Part shown: positions 28,629 to 38,022 of the stretch, piece after piece
How positions within the stretch are numbered: the first letter of the stretch is position 1
Layout of the letters: every line of letters starts with the position of its first letter
Assembly (NCBI RefSeq): GCF_001886265.1
Contig: NZ_JXLE01000003.1
Location: 1-64,000 of the forward strand
DNA length: 64,000 nucleotides
Direction of reading: 5' to 3'
Source: Enterococcus thailandicus
GTDB taxonomy: Bacteria > Bacillota > Bacilli > Lactobacillales > Enterococcaceae
Notes under the pieces: model-generated
What the model was told of the DNA's origin: nothing
The model's database searches: none
Seen by the model: the letters and a program-made list of their open reading frames with translations, nothing else
Translations under genes and position numbers: made by a program

Positions 28629-28655
28629 TTCAACGATACTCCTTTATCTATCTAT

Positions 28656-29126
28656 TTAGTCATTATCGTCATTCGGTCGTTTTGTTTCTTGCCAAACTAA
28701 TTTTCCACGACAGCGTCCACAACGAAAACGTTTTGTATCAATTTTTCGTTTCCGATAAATCATTGTCTGACAACGTACGCATTGATAACATTCAATTTTA
28801 CTAGCTTTTTTTGCTACAGCAGGGGCATAACGCAATCCACCAGTCTGTTGCAACAACTGTTTAAATTCACTATCTCGGTGACGATAGCCTCTCCCTGCTA
28901 AATGCAAATGATAATGACATAACTCATGTTTAATGATGCCGACAATGGTTTGTTCATCAGATTGAGCAAACAGTGTCGGGTTAAAGTCTAAATGATGATC
29001 ATTCAAATGATAACGCCCGCCAGTTGTTTTCAGGCGTGCATTAAAAATAGCTTCATGCATAAACGGTCGTTGAAACCACTCAATCGAAATGGCTTCAACT
29101 AGCGTTTGTAATTCTTCTTGTGTCAC
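28656..29126 (-). CDS. SprT-like zinc metalloprotein
   Basis: A 156-residue protein with the metallopeptidase motif HELCHYHLH near residue 68, and a C-terminal zinc ribbon made of CYQCVRCQTMIYRKR and CGRCRGKLVW. SprT/Spartan-type proteins act on DNA-protein crosslinks in eukaryotes, but the bacterial role is unclear. It starts 3 bp after the tex stop, so it is co-transcribed with tex. Confidence 0.85.
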   Translation of the reverse strand: MTQEELQTLVEAISIEWFQRPFMHEAIFNARLKTTGGRYHLNDHHLDFNPTLFAQSDEQTIVGIIKHELCHYHLHLAGRGYRHRDSEFKQLLQQTGGLRYAPAVAKKASKIECYQCVRCQTMIYRKRKIDTKRFRCGRCRGKLVWQETKRPNDDND

Positions 29127-29129
29127 TTT

Positions 29130-31310
29130 TTACTCCTCATAAGGCGAAAGCATAGTTAAACTAATACGACCTTTCTTCACATCGACTTGTTCGACCCATA
29201 CAGTTACGACATCCCCAACAGAAACCACATCTGTTGGATGCTTAACAAACTTTTTACTTAATTTTGAGATGTGAACGAGTCCATCTTGCTTAACCCCAAT
29301 ATCCACAAAAGCACCAAAGTCGATAACATTTCGGACAGTCCCCTTTAATTCCATACCTGCTTTCAAGTCTTCCATACTTAAGACATCTTGGCGCAATAAC
29401 GGTGCGGGCATTTCTTCCCGCATATCACGACCAGGTTGTGTCAACCCTTCTAAAATATCCGTCAAGGTCTCTTCACCAATCTCCATCGTTTTAGCTAAAG
29501 CTTCTGGTTTTAATTTTTTCAAGACTTCTGTTGCTTCAGAGGTTCCCAAATCTTTCTCAGTTAATTGATTCATGGTTAAAATTTCTTTTGCTACTGCATA
29601 ACTTTCTGGGTGAATACCAGTATTGTCTAGTACATTTTTTCCATCAGGTATCCGTAAGAATCCAATAGCTTGTTCGTATGCTTTTGGCCCTAATCTTGGA
29701 ACTTTTTTCAATTGTGTACGTGCGTTGAACGCACCATTTTCATCACGATAAGTAACAATATTTTGCGCAATTGTTTTATTCAACCCGGAGATATGCTGTA
29801 GCAATTGTGGGCTTGCCGTGTTTACATCCACACCCACTTGGTTAACAACTGTCTCAACAACAAAGTCTAATTGCTCTGCTAATCTTTTTTGAGAAACATC
29901 GTGTTGGTACTGCCCAACACCGACTGCTTTCGGATCAATTTTTACTAATTCTGCCAATGGATCTTGCAAACGTCGTGCAATTGAAACAGCACTTCTTTCT
30001 TCAACTTGTAAATCAGGAAATTCAGTTCGGGCAACTTCGCTCGCAGAGTATACAGAGGCACCAGCTTCGTTGACAATTGCATAGTATGCTGTGTGATCCA
30101 CGTTTTTTAATTGCTCCGCTACAAATAATTCTGATTCTCGGCTAGCTGTTCCGTTTCCGATTGCGACCATATCCACTTGATATTGATTGATTAGTTTTAC
30201 AAATTGACCTTTTGCTGCTTCACGTTTTGCTTGGGCAGCTGGTTTGTGTGGATAGATTACTTCGATTGCTAGGACTTTCCCTGTAGCATCAACTACTGCT
30301 AATTTACACCCCGTACGATAAGCCGGGTCGAAGCCTAACACAACTTTTCCTTTTAAAGGTGGTTGCAATAATAAGTTACGCAAATTTTCACCAAAAATCG
30401 CAATAGCTTGTTCATCCGCTTTTTCAGTTAACTCATTGCGAACTTCACGTTCAATCGCTGGAGAAATAAACCGTTTGTAACTATCTTGATAAGCTTCACG
30501 CACATAACTTGCAGCAGGTGACGCTGGATTACCAACTAATTGACGTTCCAAATAATCCATTACTGCTGTTTCGTCTACTTGTAGATTGACTTTCAGAATG
30601 TCTTCTTTTTCTCCACGATTTGTTGCTAAAATACGGTGAGAAACCATTTTATGAACAGGCTCTGAAAAGTCGTAATACATCTCATAGACACCTTTCTCGT
30701 CTACGTCTGCATCTTTTACTAAACTTACATAACTACCTTTATTATAAGTATAAGAACGAATCCATGTTCTAAATTTAGCAGTATCGCTGACTTGCTCTGC
30801 AATGATTTCATGCGCACCTTGTAACGCATCCTCTACAGAAAAAACTTCTTTTTCTTCATTAATAAATGTTTGTGCATAAGTTTCAACTTTCTGGTCATTC
30901 AATTGCAATAACCATTCAGCAAGTGGTTCTAATCCTTTTTCTTTGGCAATCGTTGCCTTTGTACGGCGTTTTTGTTTATATGGACGATACAAGTCTTCTA
31001 CTTGTTGCATCTTGACTGATTGAACGATCCCGGCTTCTAATTCAGGAGTCAACTTTCCTTGTTCATCAATTAAGCGTAAAACTTCCACTTTTCTTTTTTC
31101 TAAATTTTCTAAGTATGCGTAACGTTCTTCGATTTCCCGAATTTGGACTTCATCTAAGCTCCCCGTCATTTCTTTTCGGTAGCGTGCAATGAAAGGAACC
31201 GTATTTCCTTCACTCAATAAATGAAGAACCGTTGTTAATTGTTTTGTGTTATAGCTTGCCAATTCTTTTTGCACAAGCTGGATAATTGTTTGATTTAGCT
31301 TTTCTGTCAT
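29130..31310 (-). CDS. Tex family RNA-binding transcription accessory protein
   Basis: A 726-residue Tex protein with the N-terminal HTH-like region, a YqgF/RNase H-like domain (VVLGFDPAYRTGCKLAVVDA), a helix-hairpin-helix region (GVDVNTASPQLLQHISG, VPRLGPKAYEQAIGFL) and a C-terminal S1 domain (GTVRNVIDFGAFVDIGVKQD). It associates with elongating RNA polymerase and RNA. Start at 31310 with AGGAGAAC upstream. Full-length for the family. Confidence 0.95.
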   Translation of the reverse strand: MTEKLNQTIIQLVQKELASYNTKQLTTVLHLLSEGNTVPFIARYRKEMTGSLDEVQIREIEERYAYLENLEKRKVEVLRLIDEQGKLTPELEAGIVQSVKMQQVEDLYRPYKQKRRTKATIAKEKGLEPLAEWLLQLNDQKVETYAQTFINEEKEVFSVEDALQGAHEIIAEQVSDTAKFRTWIRSYTYNKGSYVSLVKDADVDEKGVYEMYYDFSEPVHKMVSHRILATNRGEKEDILKVNLQVDETAVMDYLERQLVGNPASPAASYVREAYQDSYKRFISPAIEREVRNELTEKADEQAIAIFGENLRNLLLQPPLKGKVVLGFDPAYRTGCKLAVVDATGKVLAIEVIYPHKPAAQAKREAAKGQFVKLINQYQVDMVAIGNGTASRESELFVAEQLKNVDHTAYYAIVNEAGASVYSASEVARTEFPDLQVEERSAVSIARRLQDPLAELVKIDPKAVGVGQYQHDVSQKRLAEQLDFVVETVVNQVGVDVNTASPQLLQHISGLNKTIAQNIVTYRDENGAFNARTQLKKVPRLGPKAYEQAIGFLRIPDGKNVLDNTGIHPESYAVAKEILTMNQLTEKDLGTSEATEVLKKLKPEALAKTMEIGEETLTDILEGLTQPGRDMREEMPAPLLRQDVLSMEDLKAGMELKGTVRNVIDFGAFVDIGVKQDGLVHISKLSKKFVKHPTDVVSVGDVVTVWVEQVDVKKGRISLTMLSPYEE

Positions 31311-31469
31311 TGAGATGTTCTCCTTTGATTTGTTAGTCGCTTGTCTATTTTAGCATACTTTTTTTATGGAATAAAAACGGATGGAATTACAGAATAAAAA
31401 AGCATAGAACACGTCGTCCTACACTTTTTAGTAAAATTGATACTTGTTGTTCATGTACAACTATCTAAA

Positions 31470-32210
31470 TTAAAAATCTGGTTGCCACGGTCCTTGATTG
31501 TTTTGATACTCAATATCTTGTACAATTCCTTGCTCATCAAAAATCACGCCATGAATGGATCCTCCAAAAACAGCACCACCATCAATTCCAATTTTATTGT
31601 CACTTCGCCACAAGTCCGTTGTTTGCATATCGCCATGCAACATAGGTGTAATTGTATGGCCAAAAACGATTGTCTTACCCGTTTGATTTTTCCCGTGATG
31701 AAAGGGTTCACGAATCCAAATAAAATCTCTTGGACTAGTTTCTCGCCAATCTTTTTTCGTTAAATCTACTCCTGCATGAACAAATAAATACTGTTTCCAT
31801 TCAAAATACAATGGCCTCTCCACTAAAAATTGAATCAGTTCATCATATCTTGAACGAATCATCATTGCAATTTCCGTCGGAGAATATTCTTCTGTTGCAC
31901 CTGGATGTAGTAAACTTTCAAAGGTTTCTTTACCACCATTACGCAAATACGCGTCATACCAATCTTCTGGAGAGTGTAAAAATTGCAAGAAATATTCCTC
32001 ATGATTTCCACGCAAATAAATGGCTCCAGTTTCTTTTGCTAATTTCATTCCAAGTAAAAAACATTCTTTTGTTTTCGGTCCGCGATCGTTTAAATCACCA
32101 ATCAAAACTAATTGATGAATTGTTGGATCGTACTCACGTACTAATTCTTGAAACAATTCATATTCTCCATGAACATCGCTGATTGCATAGACCAAAGATT
32201 TCATAACCAT
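31470..32210 (-). CDS. Metallophosphoesterase (Ser/Thr phosphatase-like, PrpE/ApaH type)
   Basis: A 246-residue phosphatase with the full metal-binding set: ISDVHGEYELF near residues 10-20, IGDLNDRGPKT near 36-46, RGNHEEYF near 69-76, and VFGHTITPM near 175. It matches bacterial PP2A-like and symmetrical Ap4A-hydrolase-type enzymes. The exact substrate (phosphoprotein or dinucleotide) cannot be told. Two starts are possible, ATG 32210 (4 bp after AAAGGA) and ATG 32204; I use the first. Confidence 0.85.
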   Translation of the reverse strand: MVMKSLVYAISDVHGEYELFQELVREYDPTIHQLVLIGDLNDRGPKTKECFLLGMKLAKETGAIYLRGNHEEYFLQFLHSPEDWYDAYLRNGGKETFESLLHPGATEEYSPTEIAMMIRSRYDELIQFLVERPLYFEWKQYLFVHAGVDLTKKDWRETSPRDFIWIREPFHHGKNQTGKTIVFGHTITPMLHGDMQTTDLWRSDNKIGIDGGAVFGGSIHGVIFDEQGIVQDIEYQNNQGPWQPDF

Positions 32211-32266
32211 CGCATCCTTTCCTAAAAAGTATAGCGTAACTTTGCAAGTGATTCCAACAAAAAAAG

Positions 32267-32304
32267 AGCTAAAAGAAAAACAAGTTTGTGCTTTTCTTTT
32301 AGCT
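32267..32304 (-). terminator. Terminator of trhO
   Basis: The stem AGCTAAAAGAAAAG/CTTTTCTTTTAGCT with a T-rich tail lies just after the trhO stop on the minus strand. Confidence 0.85.
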
Positions 32305-32319
32305 ACTATATTAATTGAT

Positions 32320-33261
32320 TTATTTAAAGTTTGCCGCCACGGTTTCTGTAATTTCTGTATCTGTTAAAGAATGCTCTTTAAGGTAACGATTGTGTGGATG
32401 TTGCGCGCATTCTTTTGAGCATGCGCCTAGATGTCGCGCTTCATTTTCTGCCGAAGTCAAAAATTGGCGGTTACATTCAGGATTTGAACAATTCACATAG
32501 CGTTCACATGGTGTTCCGTCAAACCAATCTCTACCGACAACTTGTTTATCGACATGATTGATTTCAACTGCAATTCGTTCATCAAAAACATACATTTGTC
32601 CATCCCATAATTCGCCTTGAACTTCAGGATCTTTTCCATATGTTGCAATTCCACCATGTAACTGTCCAACGTCTTTGAAACCTTCTCGAACTAACCAGCC
32701 AGAGAATTTTTCACAACGAATACCACCTGTACAATAAGTAACGACACGCTTGTCCATAAATTCTTCTTTATGATCGCGAATCCATTGTGGGAGTTCTCTA
32801 AAGCTACGGATTTCTGGTCGAACAGCTCCACGGAAATGACCTAAATCATATTCGTAATCATTTCTCGCATCAATCACAACAGTTTCTTCATCAAGGATTG
32901 CTTCTTTAAATTCTTGCGGTGATAAATAAGCGCCTGTGGTATCTTTCGGATTGATATCATCCTCTAGTTTGAGAGAAACCAGTTCCGGACGTGGACGAAC
33001 AAACATTTTTTTAAACGCATGCTCAGGACTTGGATCGACTTTGAAGAAGGTATCTGCAAAACGTGCATCTGCTTTCATTGCATCCATATAAGCATTCGTA
33101 TCTGCAATTGTTCCTGATAACGTGCCATTAATCCCTTCCGTTGCGACAAGGATTCTCCCCTTCAAGTTCAATGACTTACAAAAAGCTAAATGTTCCTTTG
33201 CAAACATTTCTGGGTCTGCAATTGTTGTGTAATTATAATAAAGTAAAACTTGGTAATCCAT
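32320..33261 (-). CDS. trhO: tRNA uridine(34) hydroxylase (rhodanese-like, UPF0176)
   Basis: A protein of about 313 residues with an N-terminal acylphosphatase-like domain and a rhodanese domain with the catalytic loop [11 protein letters not shown]. TrhO hydroxylates U34 of certain tRNAs to 5-hydroxyuridine. The C-terminus has a Cys-rich [16 protein letters not shown] zinc-like segment typical of this family. I place the start at 33261 because GAAGGGATG lies 7 bp upstream; earlier starts lack sites. Confidence 0.9.
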   Translation of the reverse strand: MDYQVLLYYNYTTIADPEMFAKEHLAFCKSLNLKGRILVATEGINGTLSGTIADTNAYMDAMKADARFADTFFKVDPSPEHAFKKMFVRPRPELVSLKLEDDINPKDTTGAYLSPQEFKEAILDEETVVIDARNDYEYDLGHFRGAVRPEIRSFRELPQWIRDHKEEFMDKRVVTYCTGGIRCEKFSGWLVREGFKDVGQLHGGIATYGKDPEVQGELWDGQMYVFDERIAVEINHVDKQVVGRDWFDGTPCERYVNCSNPECNRQFLTSAENEARHLGACSKECAQHPHNRYLKEHSLTDTEITETVAANFK

Positions 33262-33454
33262 ACTGTGACATCCCTTCATTCTGATGATTCCCAAATAGTA
33301 TAAGAAAGGATCAGGCATTTGACGATTTATTTGCTTGTGCATTTTTACGCAAGACTGAATAATTATAAAGCTTTAGGTTTACATAATTATTTTATTGTTC
33401 AAAAAAAAGAACCTTTTGCAGATTCTGTGACACATCCTCTACAAAAGTGTTCAT

Positions 33455-33826
33455 TTATTTGCCGGTCACTGCAAAATAATTACCGTCTGGATCAGCAAAA
33501 TTAAAAACATACTCTTCACCAATTTGAACAAGATCACCTAGTGTAACTTTGTTTGCTTGCATTTTTTTATATAAACCAAAGACGTCTTCACTTGCAAACA
33601 TTAAAGATGGTGAATTTGACGCAACCTCTGGTGAATGTGCTTCAATAAATTTACGATCGTATAAAACTAATTTTGCTTGTGCATCAACTGCTGGGCCAAT
33701 CTCAACAATCAATGTTCCATCCATTTCTTGACGATCCAATTCTGCAAAACCATTATCTGTCCAAAATGCTGCATTTTTTTCAACATCGTCGACATAAAGC
33801 ATAATTTTTATTTCATTTGTAAACAT
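33455..33826 (-). CDS. Glyoxalase/bleomycin-resistance (VOC) protein
   Basis: A 123-residue VOC-fold protein, with IMLYVDDVEKNAAFWTDNGF and the C-terminal EYVFNFADPDGNYFAVTGK stretch typical of this superfamily. The function is not readable from sequence: glyoxalase, dioxygenase or drug-binding proteins all share the fold. AGGAGG is 6 bp before the start. Single-gene unit. Confidence 0.85.
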   Translation of the reverse strand: MFTNEIKIMLYVDDVEKNAAFWTDNGFAELDRQEMDGTLIVEIGPAVDAQAKLVLYDRKFIEAHSPEVASNSPSLMFASEDVFGLYKKMQANKVTLGDLVQIGEEYVFNFADPDGNYFAVTGK

Positions 33827-33976
33827 CTTGTTCCTCCTAAAACCATTTTAAATGGTGATTAATCGTTGCTAGTTTACCATATACCTTCTATAAACTCTAG
33901 GTTTGTTTATTTAATAGAATTTTCTTATTTCTTTTTCACGTTTTCACTTTTCGGAATATTTATTTCTTGAAAACGA

Positions 33977-34113
33977 AAAAAGGTTGAGACAAAAGTAACC
34001 TAAATAAAAAAACGCCTAAAATTCGTTTTTTGAAAACGTTGGTTTTAGGCATTTTTTTAATTGAAAAATGTGTTAAGAACGATTGGGTTTCTAGCTTTGT
34101 CCCAATCTCTTAA
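33977..34113. repeat. Dispersed intergenic repeat, copy A
   Basis: About 135 bp beginning AAAAAGGTTGAGACAAAAG and ending TTTGTCCCAATCTC. Inside it is a hairpin, GCCTAAAATTCG-TTTTT-GAAAACG with CGTTGGTTTTAGGC, and the outer ends (GAGACAAA/TTTGTCCC) are also inverted. Copy B at 47386 is about 85 percent identical by eye. It sits downstream of the cystine transporter gene and probably acts as its terminator. Confidence 0.85.
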
Positions 34114-34130
34114 GTTGTTGTTCTTAGACT

Positions 34131-35522
34131 TTATGCATTTACGTCAATAACTTTTGTCTCATCATTGATGACGTCACGATCCAAATCATGGATACGAGCA
34201 CTTGTAACAATTCCAGCTACCATACTACCACTAACGTTTGTTGCAGTACGAGCCATGTCAATCAATGGTTCAACAGAGATAACTAAACCAACGATTGCTA
34301 CTGGTAAATTCATTGCGCCTAACACAATCAATGAAGCAAATGTTGCTCCTCCACCGACACCAGCGACACCAAATGAACTGATTGTTACGATTGCTACTAA
34401 CATCAAAATAAATTCTAAACTAAAGACATTAATACCTGCTGCTGGTGCAACAATTGTTGCCAACATTGCTGGATAAACACCGGCACAGCCATTTTGCCCA
34501 ATTGACAAACCAAAACTTGCTGAAAAGTTCGCTGTTGCATCGTCAACACCAAGTGCTTTCGTTTGTGTTTCAATATTCAATGGTAATGCACCCGCACTAG
34601 AACGTGAGGTAAAAGCAAAACTCAATACAGGAAAAGCTTTTTTAAAGTAGCTGATTGGGTTCACTTTGACTGACATTAAAATGAGCGAATGAACGATTAA
34701 CACCGCAAATAAAGCAATATATGAAGCTAACACAAATTTTCCTAAGTTCACAATTGCAGCGAAGTCACTTGTAGCCATGACGTTTGTCATCAAAGCAAGT
34801 ACACCATACGGTGTTAGGCGTAGAACCAATGTAACGATTCGCATAACTATTTTATATAAACTATCAATCAAATCTGAGAAAAAGGCTGCCTCTTTTGGTG
34901 CTTTACGTTTAACACCAAGGTATGCAACCCCAACAAATGCGGCGAAAATCACGACACCAATTGTACTTGTTGGTCGGCTTCCCGCTAAATCAGCAAAAAC
35001 ATTTTTAGGAATAAATGATAAGATTTGTTGAGGAATAGATAAGTTTTCAACTGTTTCTTGTCTAGTAGCTAATTCAGCAATACGTGCTGTTTCAGCTGCT
35101 CCCTCAGTAAACTTTGCACCTTGTAAATTAAAGAGCATCGTTGTCCCAATCCCGATCAATGCAGAGATTGCTGTTGTCGCTAACAAAGTTGTTAAAACTG
35201 TTGCGCTGATTTTACCTAATTTTTCCGAAACTTTCATTTTGGTAAACGCGCCGACAATTGAAATGAAAACCAATGGCATAATTAGCATTTGTAAGAAAGC
35301 AACGTAGCCATCTCCAACAATTCCGATCCATTCCATTGATTGAGTGACGACTTGATTATCAACCCCAAAGATAATTTGCAGTAGACCGCCAAAAACGATC
35401 CCGATTCCTAGCGCAGTAAAGACGCGCGTTGAAAATTTAGTATGGCGCTTTTGCATACGATAAAACACATATAATAATGCCGCAAAAACTAGAACCACTA
35501 AAACTGTGATGAGTGTTGTCAT
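34131..35522 (-). CDS. tcyP: L-cystine (dicarboxylate/amino acid:cation) symporter, TcyP-like
   Basis: A 463-residue DAACS-family sodium-coupled transporter with eight transmembrane helices and two re-entrant loops. Signatures are FTSRSSAGALPLNIETQTKA near residue 305, and SSFGVAGVGGGATFASLIVL. It fits TcyP, the B. subtilis cystine importer, better than the glutamate or C4-dicarboxylate carriers. The N-terminal helix is followed by a basic loop. It has a structured 5' leader (see separate entry). The gene is monocistronic. Confidence 0.85.
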   Translation of the reverse strand: MTTLITVLVVLVFAALLYVFYRMQKRHTKFSTRVFTALGIGIVFGGLLQIIFGVDNQVVTQSMEWIGIVGDGYVAFLQMLIMPLVFISIVGAFTKMKVSEKLGKISATVLTTLLATTAISALIGIGTTMLFNLQGAKFTEGAAETARIAELATRQETVENLSIPQQILSFIPKNVFADLAGSRPTSTIGVVIFAAFVGVAYLGVKRKAPKEAAFFSDLIDSLYKIVMRIVTLVLRLTPYGVLALMTNVMATSDFAAIVNLGKFVLASYIALFAVLIVHSLILMSVKVNPISYFKKAFPVLSFAFTSRSSAGALPLNIETQTKALGVDDATANFSASFGLSIGQNGCAGVYPAMLATIVAPAAGINVFSLEFILMLVAIVTISSFGVAGVGGGATFASLIVLGAMNLPVAIVGLVISVEPLIDMARTATNVSGSMVAGIVTSARIHDLDRDVINDETKVIDVNA

Positions 35523-35548
35523 TTTTTTCCTCCTTAAAATTTTTTAAT

Positions 35549-35637
35549 GACAAGTCCATCAAAGGAAGTAAAGGTTCCCGGGAATAATTCTTCAACTATT
35601 CCCCTGAAAAAAATTTGTATTTTTTCAGTGACTTGTT
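35549..35637 (-). promoter_or_regulatory. Structured 5' leader of tcyP (candidate cis-regulatory RNA)
   Basis: The minus-strand leader starts ACAAGTC (35630-35637) and ends GACTTGT (35549-35556), closing an outer stem. Inside are a hairpin CTGAAAAAA/TTTTTTCAG (35604-35628) and a second hairpin GGGAATA/TATTCCC (35580-35603). This three-stem arrangement lies between the promoter and the ribosome site. It matches no riboswitch class I can name; no T-box GGTGG core and no S-box motif are visible. Confidence 0.55.
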
Positions 35638-35638
35638 C

Positions 35639-35666
35639 ATTCTAGCTCATTTTTTGCCAAATGGCA
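35639..35666 (-). promoter_or_regulatory. tcyP promoter -10 with palindromic operator
   Basis: TAGAAT (35639-35644) reads as a -10. The palindrome TGCCA-AA-TGGCA (35655-35666) lies between the -35 and -10 positions. A LysR-type or Cys regulator could bind there. The -35 is weak. Confidence 0.45.
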
Positions 35667-35693
35667 TTCATTTTGCTTACATTTAGTAATAGA

Positions 35694-35737
35694 AAAAGAG
35701 TAGTAGCGATAGCTTTAAACTATCACCACTACTCTTT
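35694..35737 (-). terminator. Terminator of the DUF1149 gene
   Basis: The stem AGAGTAGTGG-GATAG/CTATC-CTACTACTCT is followed by T on the minus strand. Confidence 0.8.
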
Positions 35738-35738
35738 T

Positions 35739-36125
35739 TTATGCTTCTTTTTCTGATTGAAAATTTAATTTGACACCTGGTTCATCTAAAGCAATTTCTG
35801 TAATTTCATATGCCATTCGACTAACAATGTCAAACAAAGGAGCGACTAACTCATCCACTTCTTCTTGTGTCACATCTGCCTGTCCCTGAACTTTACGATT
35901 CAAAATGTGGTTGATTTGACTAACACTTCCAGATAGTACATATTGGTCGAATACTAAGCGAAACTCTAAACGAGCACCCACAATACTGTGTTCTTCTGGA
36001 TAATTTTCAATCGTTTCATTCAACGGCGAAAAACCAACTTTTAAGTCAGTTTGGATTTCTTGATCTTTAGGCTTTTGGTCATAGTGAAAAGCCTCAACAA
36101 CTTCTTTTTGTCTTCTAATTTCCAT
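35739..36125 (-). CDS. DUF1149 protein
   Basis: A 128-residue cytoplasmic protein, acidic and probably alpha/beta, with REFRLVFDQ-type segment EFRLVFDQYVLSGSVSQINH. It matches the lactic-acid-bacterial DUF1149 family by its length and this core. No function is known. It is a single-gene unit with its own terminator, upstream of the cystine transporter unit. Confidence 0.7.
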   Translation of the reverse strand: MEIRRQKEVVEAFHYDQKPKDQEIQTDLKVGFSPLNETIENYPEEHSIVGARLEFRLVFDQYVLSGSVSQINHILNRKVQGQADVTQEEVDELVAPLFDIVSRMAYEITEIALDEPGVKLNFQSEKEA

Positions 36126-36180
36126 ATCATCACTCCTCTATAAAAATTATAGCATATGAAAATTGAAAGCGGACAATATT

Positions 36181-36801
36181 TTAAATAATCTCTGGCAACT
36201 CAGTGATTTGCTTCAGTTCATTCACAACATAAGTTGCGGGAATATCACCTAAAAAATAATCAATGTCATATAGACAAGTTGCAATTCCCGCGTTATTCCC
36301 TGCTTCAATATCTAAACGGCGATCACCAATCATCATTGATTCCACTTTTTGTAAGTGAAAATTTTGAATGATCGCATTTAAGGAAGATGGATCTGGTTTC
36401 CTAGGGAATTCTTGGTCTATTCCAACGACCGATTCAATTAACTCGTCTAAGCCAAAGTCTTTTAAAAGCCTCCAAGTCGAATCAGTTAAGCGATGCGTTA
36501 GGATAAAGTGTCGTCCGCCACGCGCCTTCAAGTTTTCTAGAACTGTCTTTGTGTCTTGAAATGGTGCTGACACTTTTCGACTTTTTGTTTCGTACTGATG
36601 AAATAACGGCGTGAATTTCTCCTCTGACAACTGATAGTTTTGCCGTAATTGACTTGTCGAGTATTTTTTCATCACAAAATAGATTTCCTTTTTATCCGTT
36701 ACAATCCCAAAATCCTGTAAGGCACGCCACGCTCCATCAACCATTGCCGGATACGTATCGAATAATGTACCATCAAAATCCCAAATAAAATTCTTTATCA
36801 A
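36181..36801 (-). CDS. HAD-family phosphatase (phosphoglycolate phosphatase-like)
   Basis: A protein of about 207 residues. HAD motif I is WDFDGTLFD at residues about 6-14, motif II is in RHFILTHRL, and motif III/IV is MIGDRRLDIEAG. A helical cap sits between. I use a TTG at 36801 because AAGGAG lies 8 bp upstream; an in-frame start at 36831 has no site. Small-molecule phosphatase, substrate unknown. It precedes gpmA only by position and runs in the same direction. Confidence 0.8.
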   Translation of the reverse strand: MIKNFIWDFDGTLFDTYPAMVDGAWRALQDFGIVTDKKEIYFVMKKYSTSQLRQNYQLSEEKFTPLFHQYETKSRKVSAPFQDTKTVLENLKARGGRHFILTHRLTDSTWRLLKDFGLDELIESVVGIDQEFPRKPDPSSLNAIIQNFHLQKVESMMIGDRRLDIEAGNNAGIATCLYDIDYFLGDIPATYVVNELKQITELPEII

Positions 36802-36840
36802 AGTTCCTGCTCCTTTTTCCATACAAGTCACTCAAAGTTT

Positions 36841-37509
36841 TTATAAAATCTTTTTATCAATGATTGTTAGTTGCTCGTCAAATGTATATTGGATTGGTTG
36901 TGCATTTGGAATATCAATCGTATCCATTAAATCTTCTGGCACATCCTCCAAGTATTTCGTTAACGCACGCACACTGTTTCCGTGTCCGACAACTAAGAGG
37001 TTTTGTTGCTCACGAAGTCTAGGTGCAAGCGAATCTTCCCATAACGGGATTAGACGTTTAACCGTCATTTCTAGGCTTTCTCCACGGGAAACCAAACGAG
37101 GATCTAAAAAATCATACCTTCGATCAAATTGATTTTCCTTGGCAAGTGGCGGGACTTCACGATAAGCACGACGCCAAATTTTGACTTGTTCTGCCCCGTA
37201 GATGTCTTTCATTTCATCTTTATTTTTTCCAACTAGTTCACCATAATGACGTTCATTTAAGCGCCAGGTTTTGGTAATCGGAATCCACAATTGCCCCATT
37301 TCCTCTAAAGCGAATTGAGATGTTTTAATTGCCCGTTTCAAAACTGAAGTGTAGACAGCATCAAATTCTAAACCAGCTTCTTTCATTTTATTCCCAGCTT
37401 GGCTCGCTTGTTGCATACCTTTCGCAGTCAATGCCACATCTAACCAACCCGTCCAATAATTCATGAAATTCGCTTCACTCTCACCGTGACGTAACAAAAC
37501 CATTTTCAT
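36841..37509 (-). CDS. gpmA: 2,3-bisphosphoglycerate-dependent phosphoglycerate mutase
   Basis: A 222-residue glycolytic mutase. It has LLRHGESEANFMNYWTGWLD with the catalytic His, ERHYGELVGKNKDE, and VVGHGNSVRALTKYL with the second active-site His. I choose ATG 37509 after an AGGA site; a GTG three codons upstream is also possible. The length is that of the dPGM family. Enterococcal genomes often carry more than one such gene, so it may be a paralogue. Confidence 0.93.
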   Translation of the reverse strand: MKMVLLRHGESEANFMNYWTGWLDVALTAKGMQQASQAGNKMKEAGLEFDAVYTSVLKRAIKTSQFALEEMGQLWIPITKTWRLNERHYGELVGKNKDEMKDIYGAEQVKIWRRAYREVPPLAKENQFDRRYDFLDPRLVSRGESLEMTVKRLIPLWEDSLAPRLREQQNLLVVGHGNSVRALTKYLEDVPEDLMDTIDIPNAQPIQYTFDEQLTIIDKKIL

Positions 37510-37521
37510 TATTTCCACTTC

Positions 37522-37983
37522 CTATACGTTTGTTTCAAATCGTGTACCACACTTTTTGCATGTTACTCGAATCTTTCCACGGCCTTGCGGAGCACGTTGT
37601 TTTTGTTGGCAATTTGGACAAGAAAAAAACGTATACGTTTGATAAGCCGTTTTCTTATTTGTCTTTGTTTTTCTTTTAGTGACTGTTTGAAAAAAGTTGC
37701 GTACCATTTGCCATTTTTTTAAAAAGCGCTGATTTTCATTCAATCTTGGATAGATTTTAGTTGATAAGAAGCGATAAAGCAAAAGTCCTAAAAACACTAA
37801 CGAGAATAATCTGCCAGATTCATAAGGCAACCAGCGACTAAATAGACTAAACAAAAGCGACAAGATTAATAAAAAGCGATTCAGTTCATCAAATTTTGCA
37901 TATCTTCCTTTCATTAGTTGTTGATATTTTTGATACATTTTAATCATTCGTTGTAACCAAACTTGAGCCATTTTTTCCTCCAT
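37522..37983 (-). CDS. Membrane protein with C-terminal zinc ribbon
   Basis: A 153-residue protein with two membrane helices (residues about 35-75) and a C-terminal zinc ribbon, CPNCQQKQRAPQGRGKIRVT followed by CKKCGTRFET. The ribbon resembles those of FYDLN/zinc-ribbon proteins fused to membrane helices, which usually have unknown function. It is only 12 bp from gpmA, so it may share the transcript. Confidence 0.65.
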   Translation of the reverse strand: MEEKMAQVWLQRMIKMYQKYQQLMKGRYAKFDELNRFLLILSLLFSLFSRWLPYESGRLFSLVFLGLLLYRFLSTKIYPRLNENQRFLKKWQMVRNFFQTVTKRKTKTNKKTAYQTYTFFSCPNCQQKQRAPQGRGKIRVTCKKCGTRFETNV

Positions 37984-38022
37984 TGACTATTTAATAGAAT
38001 AAAAAGTGCAAAAGGAAAAGCC

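Noticed and set aside
33977-34113. CcpA-like site TGAAAACGTTGGTT inside the repeat
   Set aside because: The end of the consensus is missing and the sequence is part of a hairpin shared by both repeat copies, so it is more likely a structural feature.
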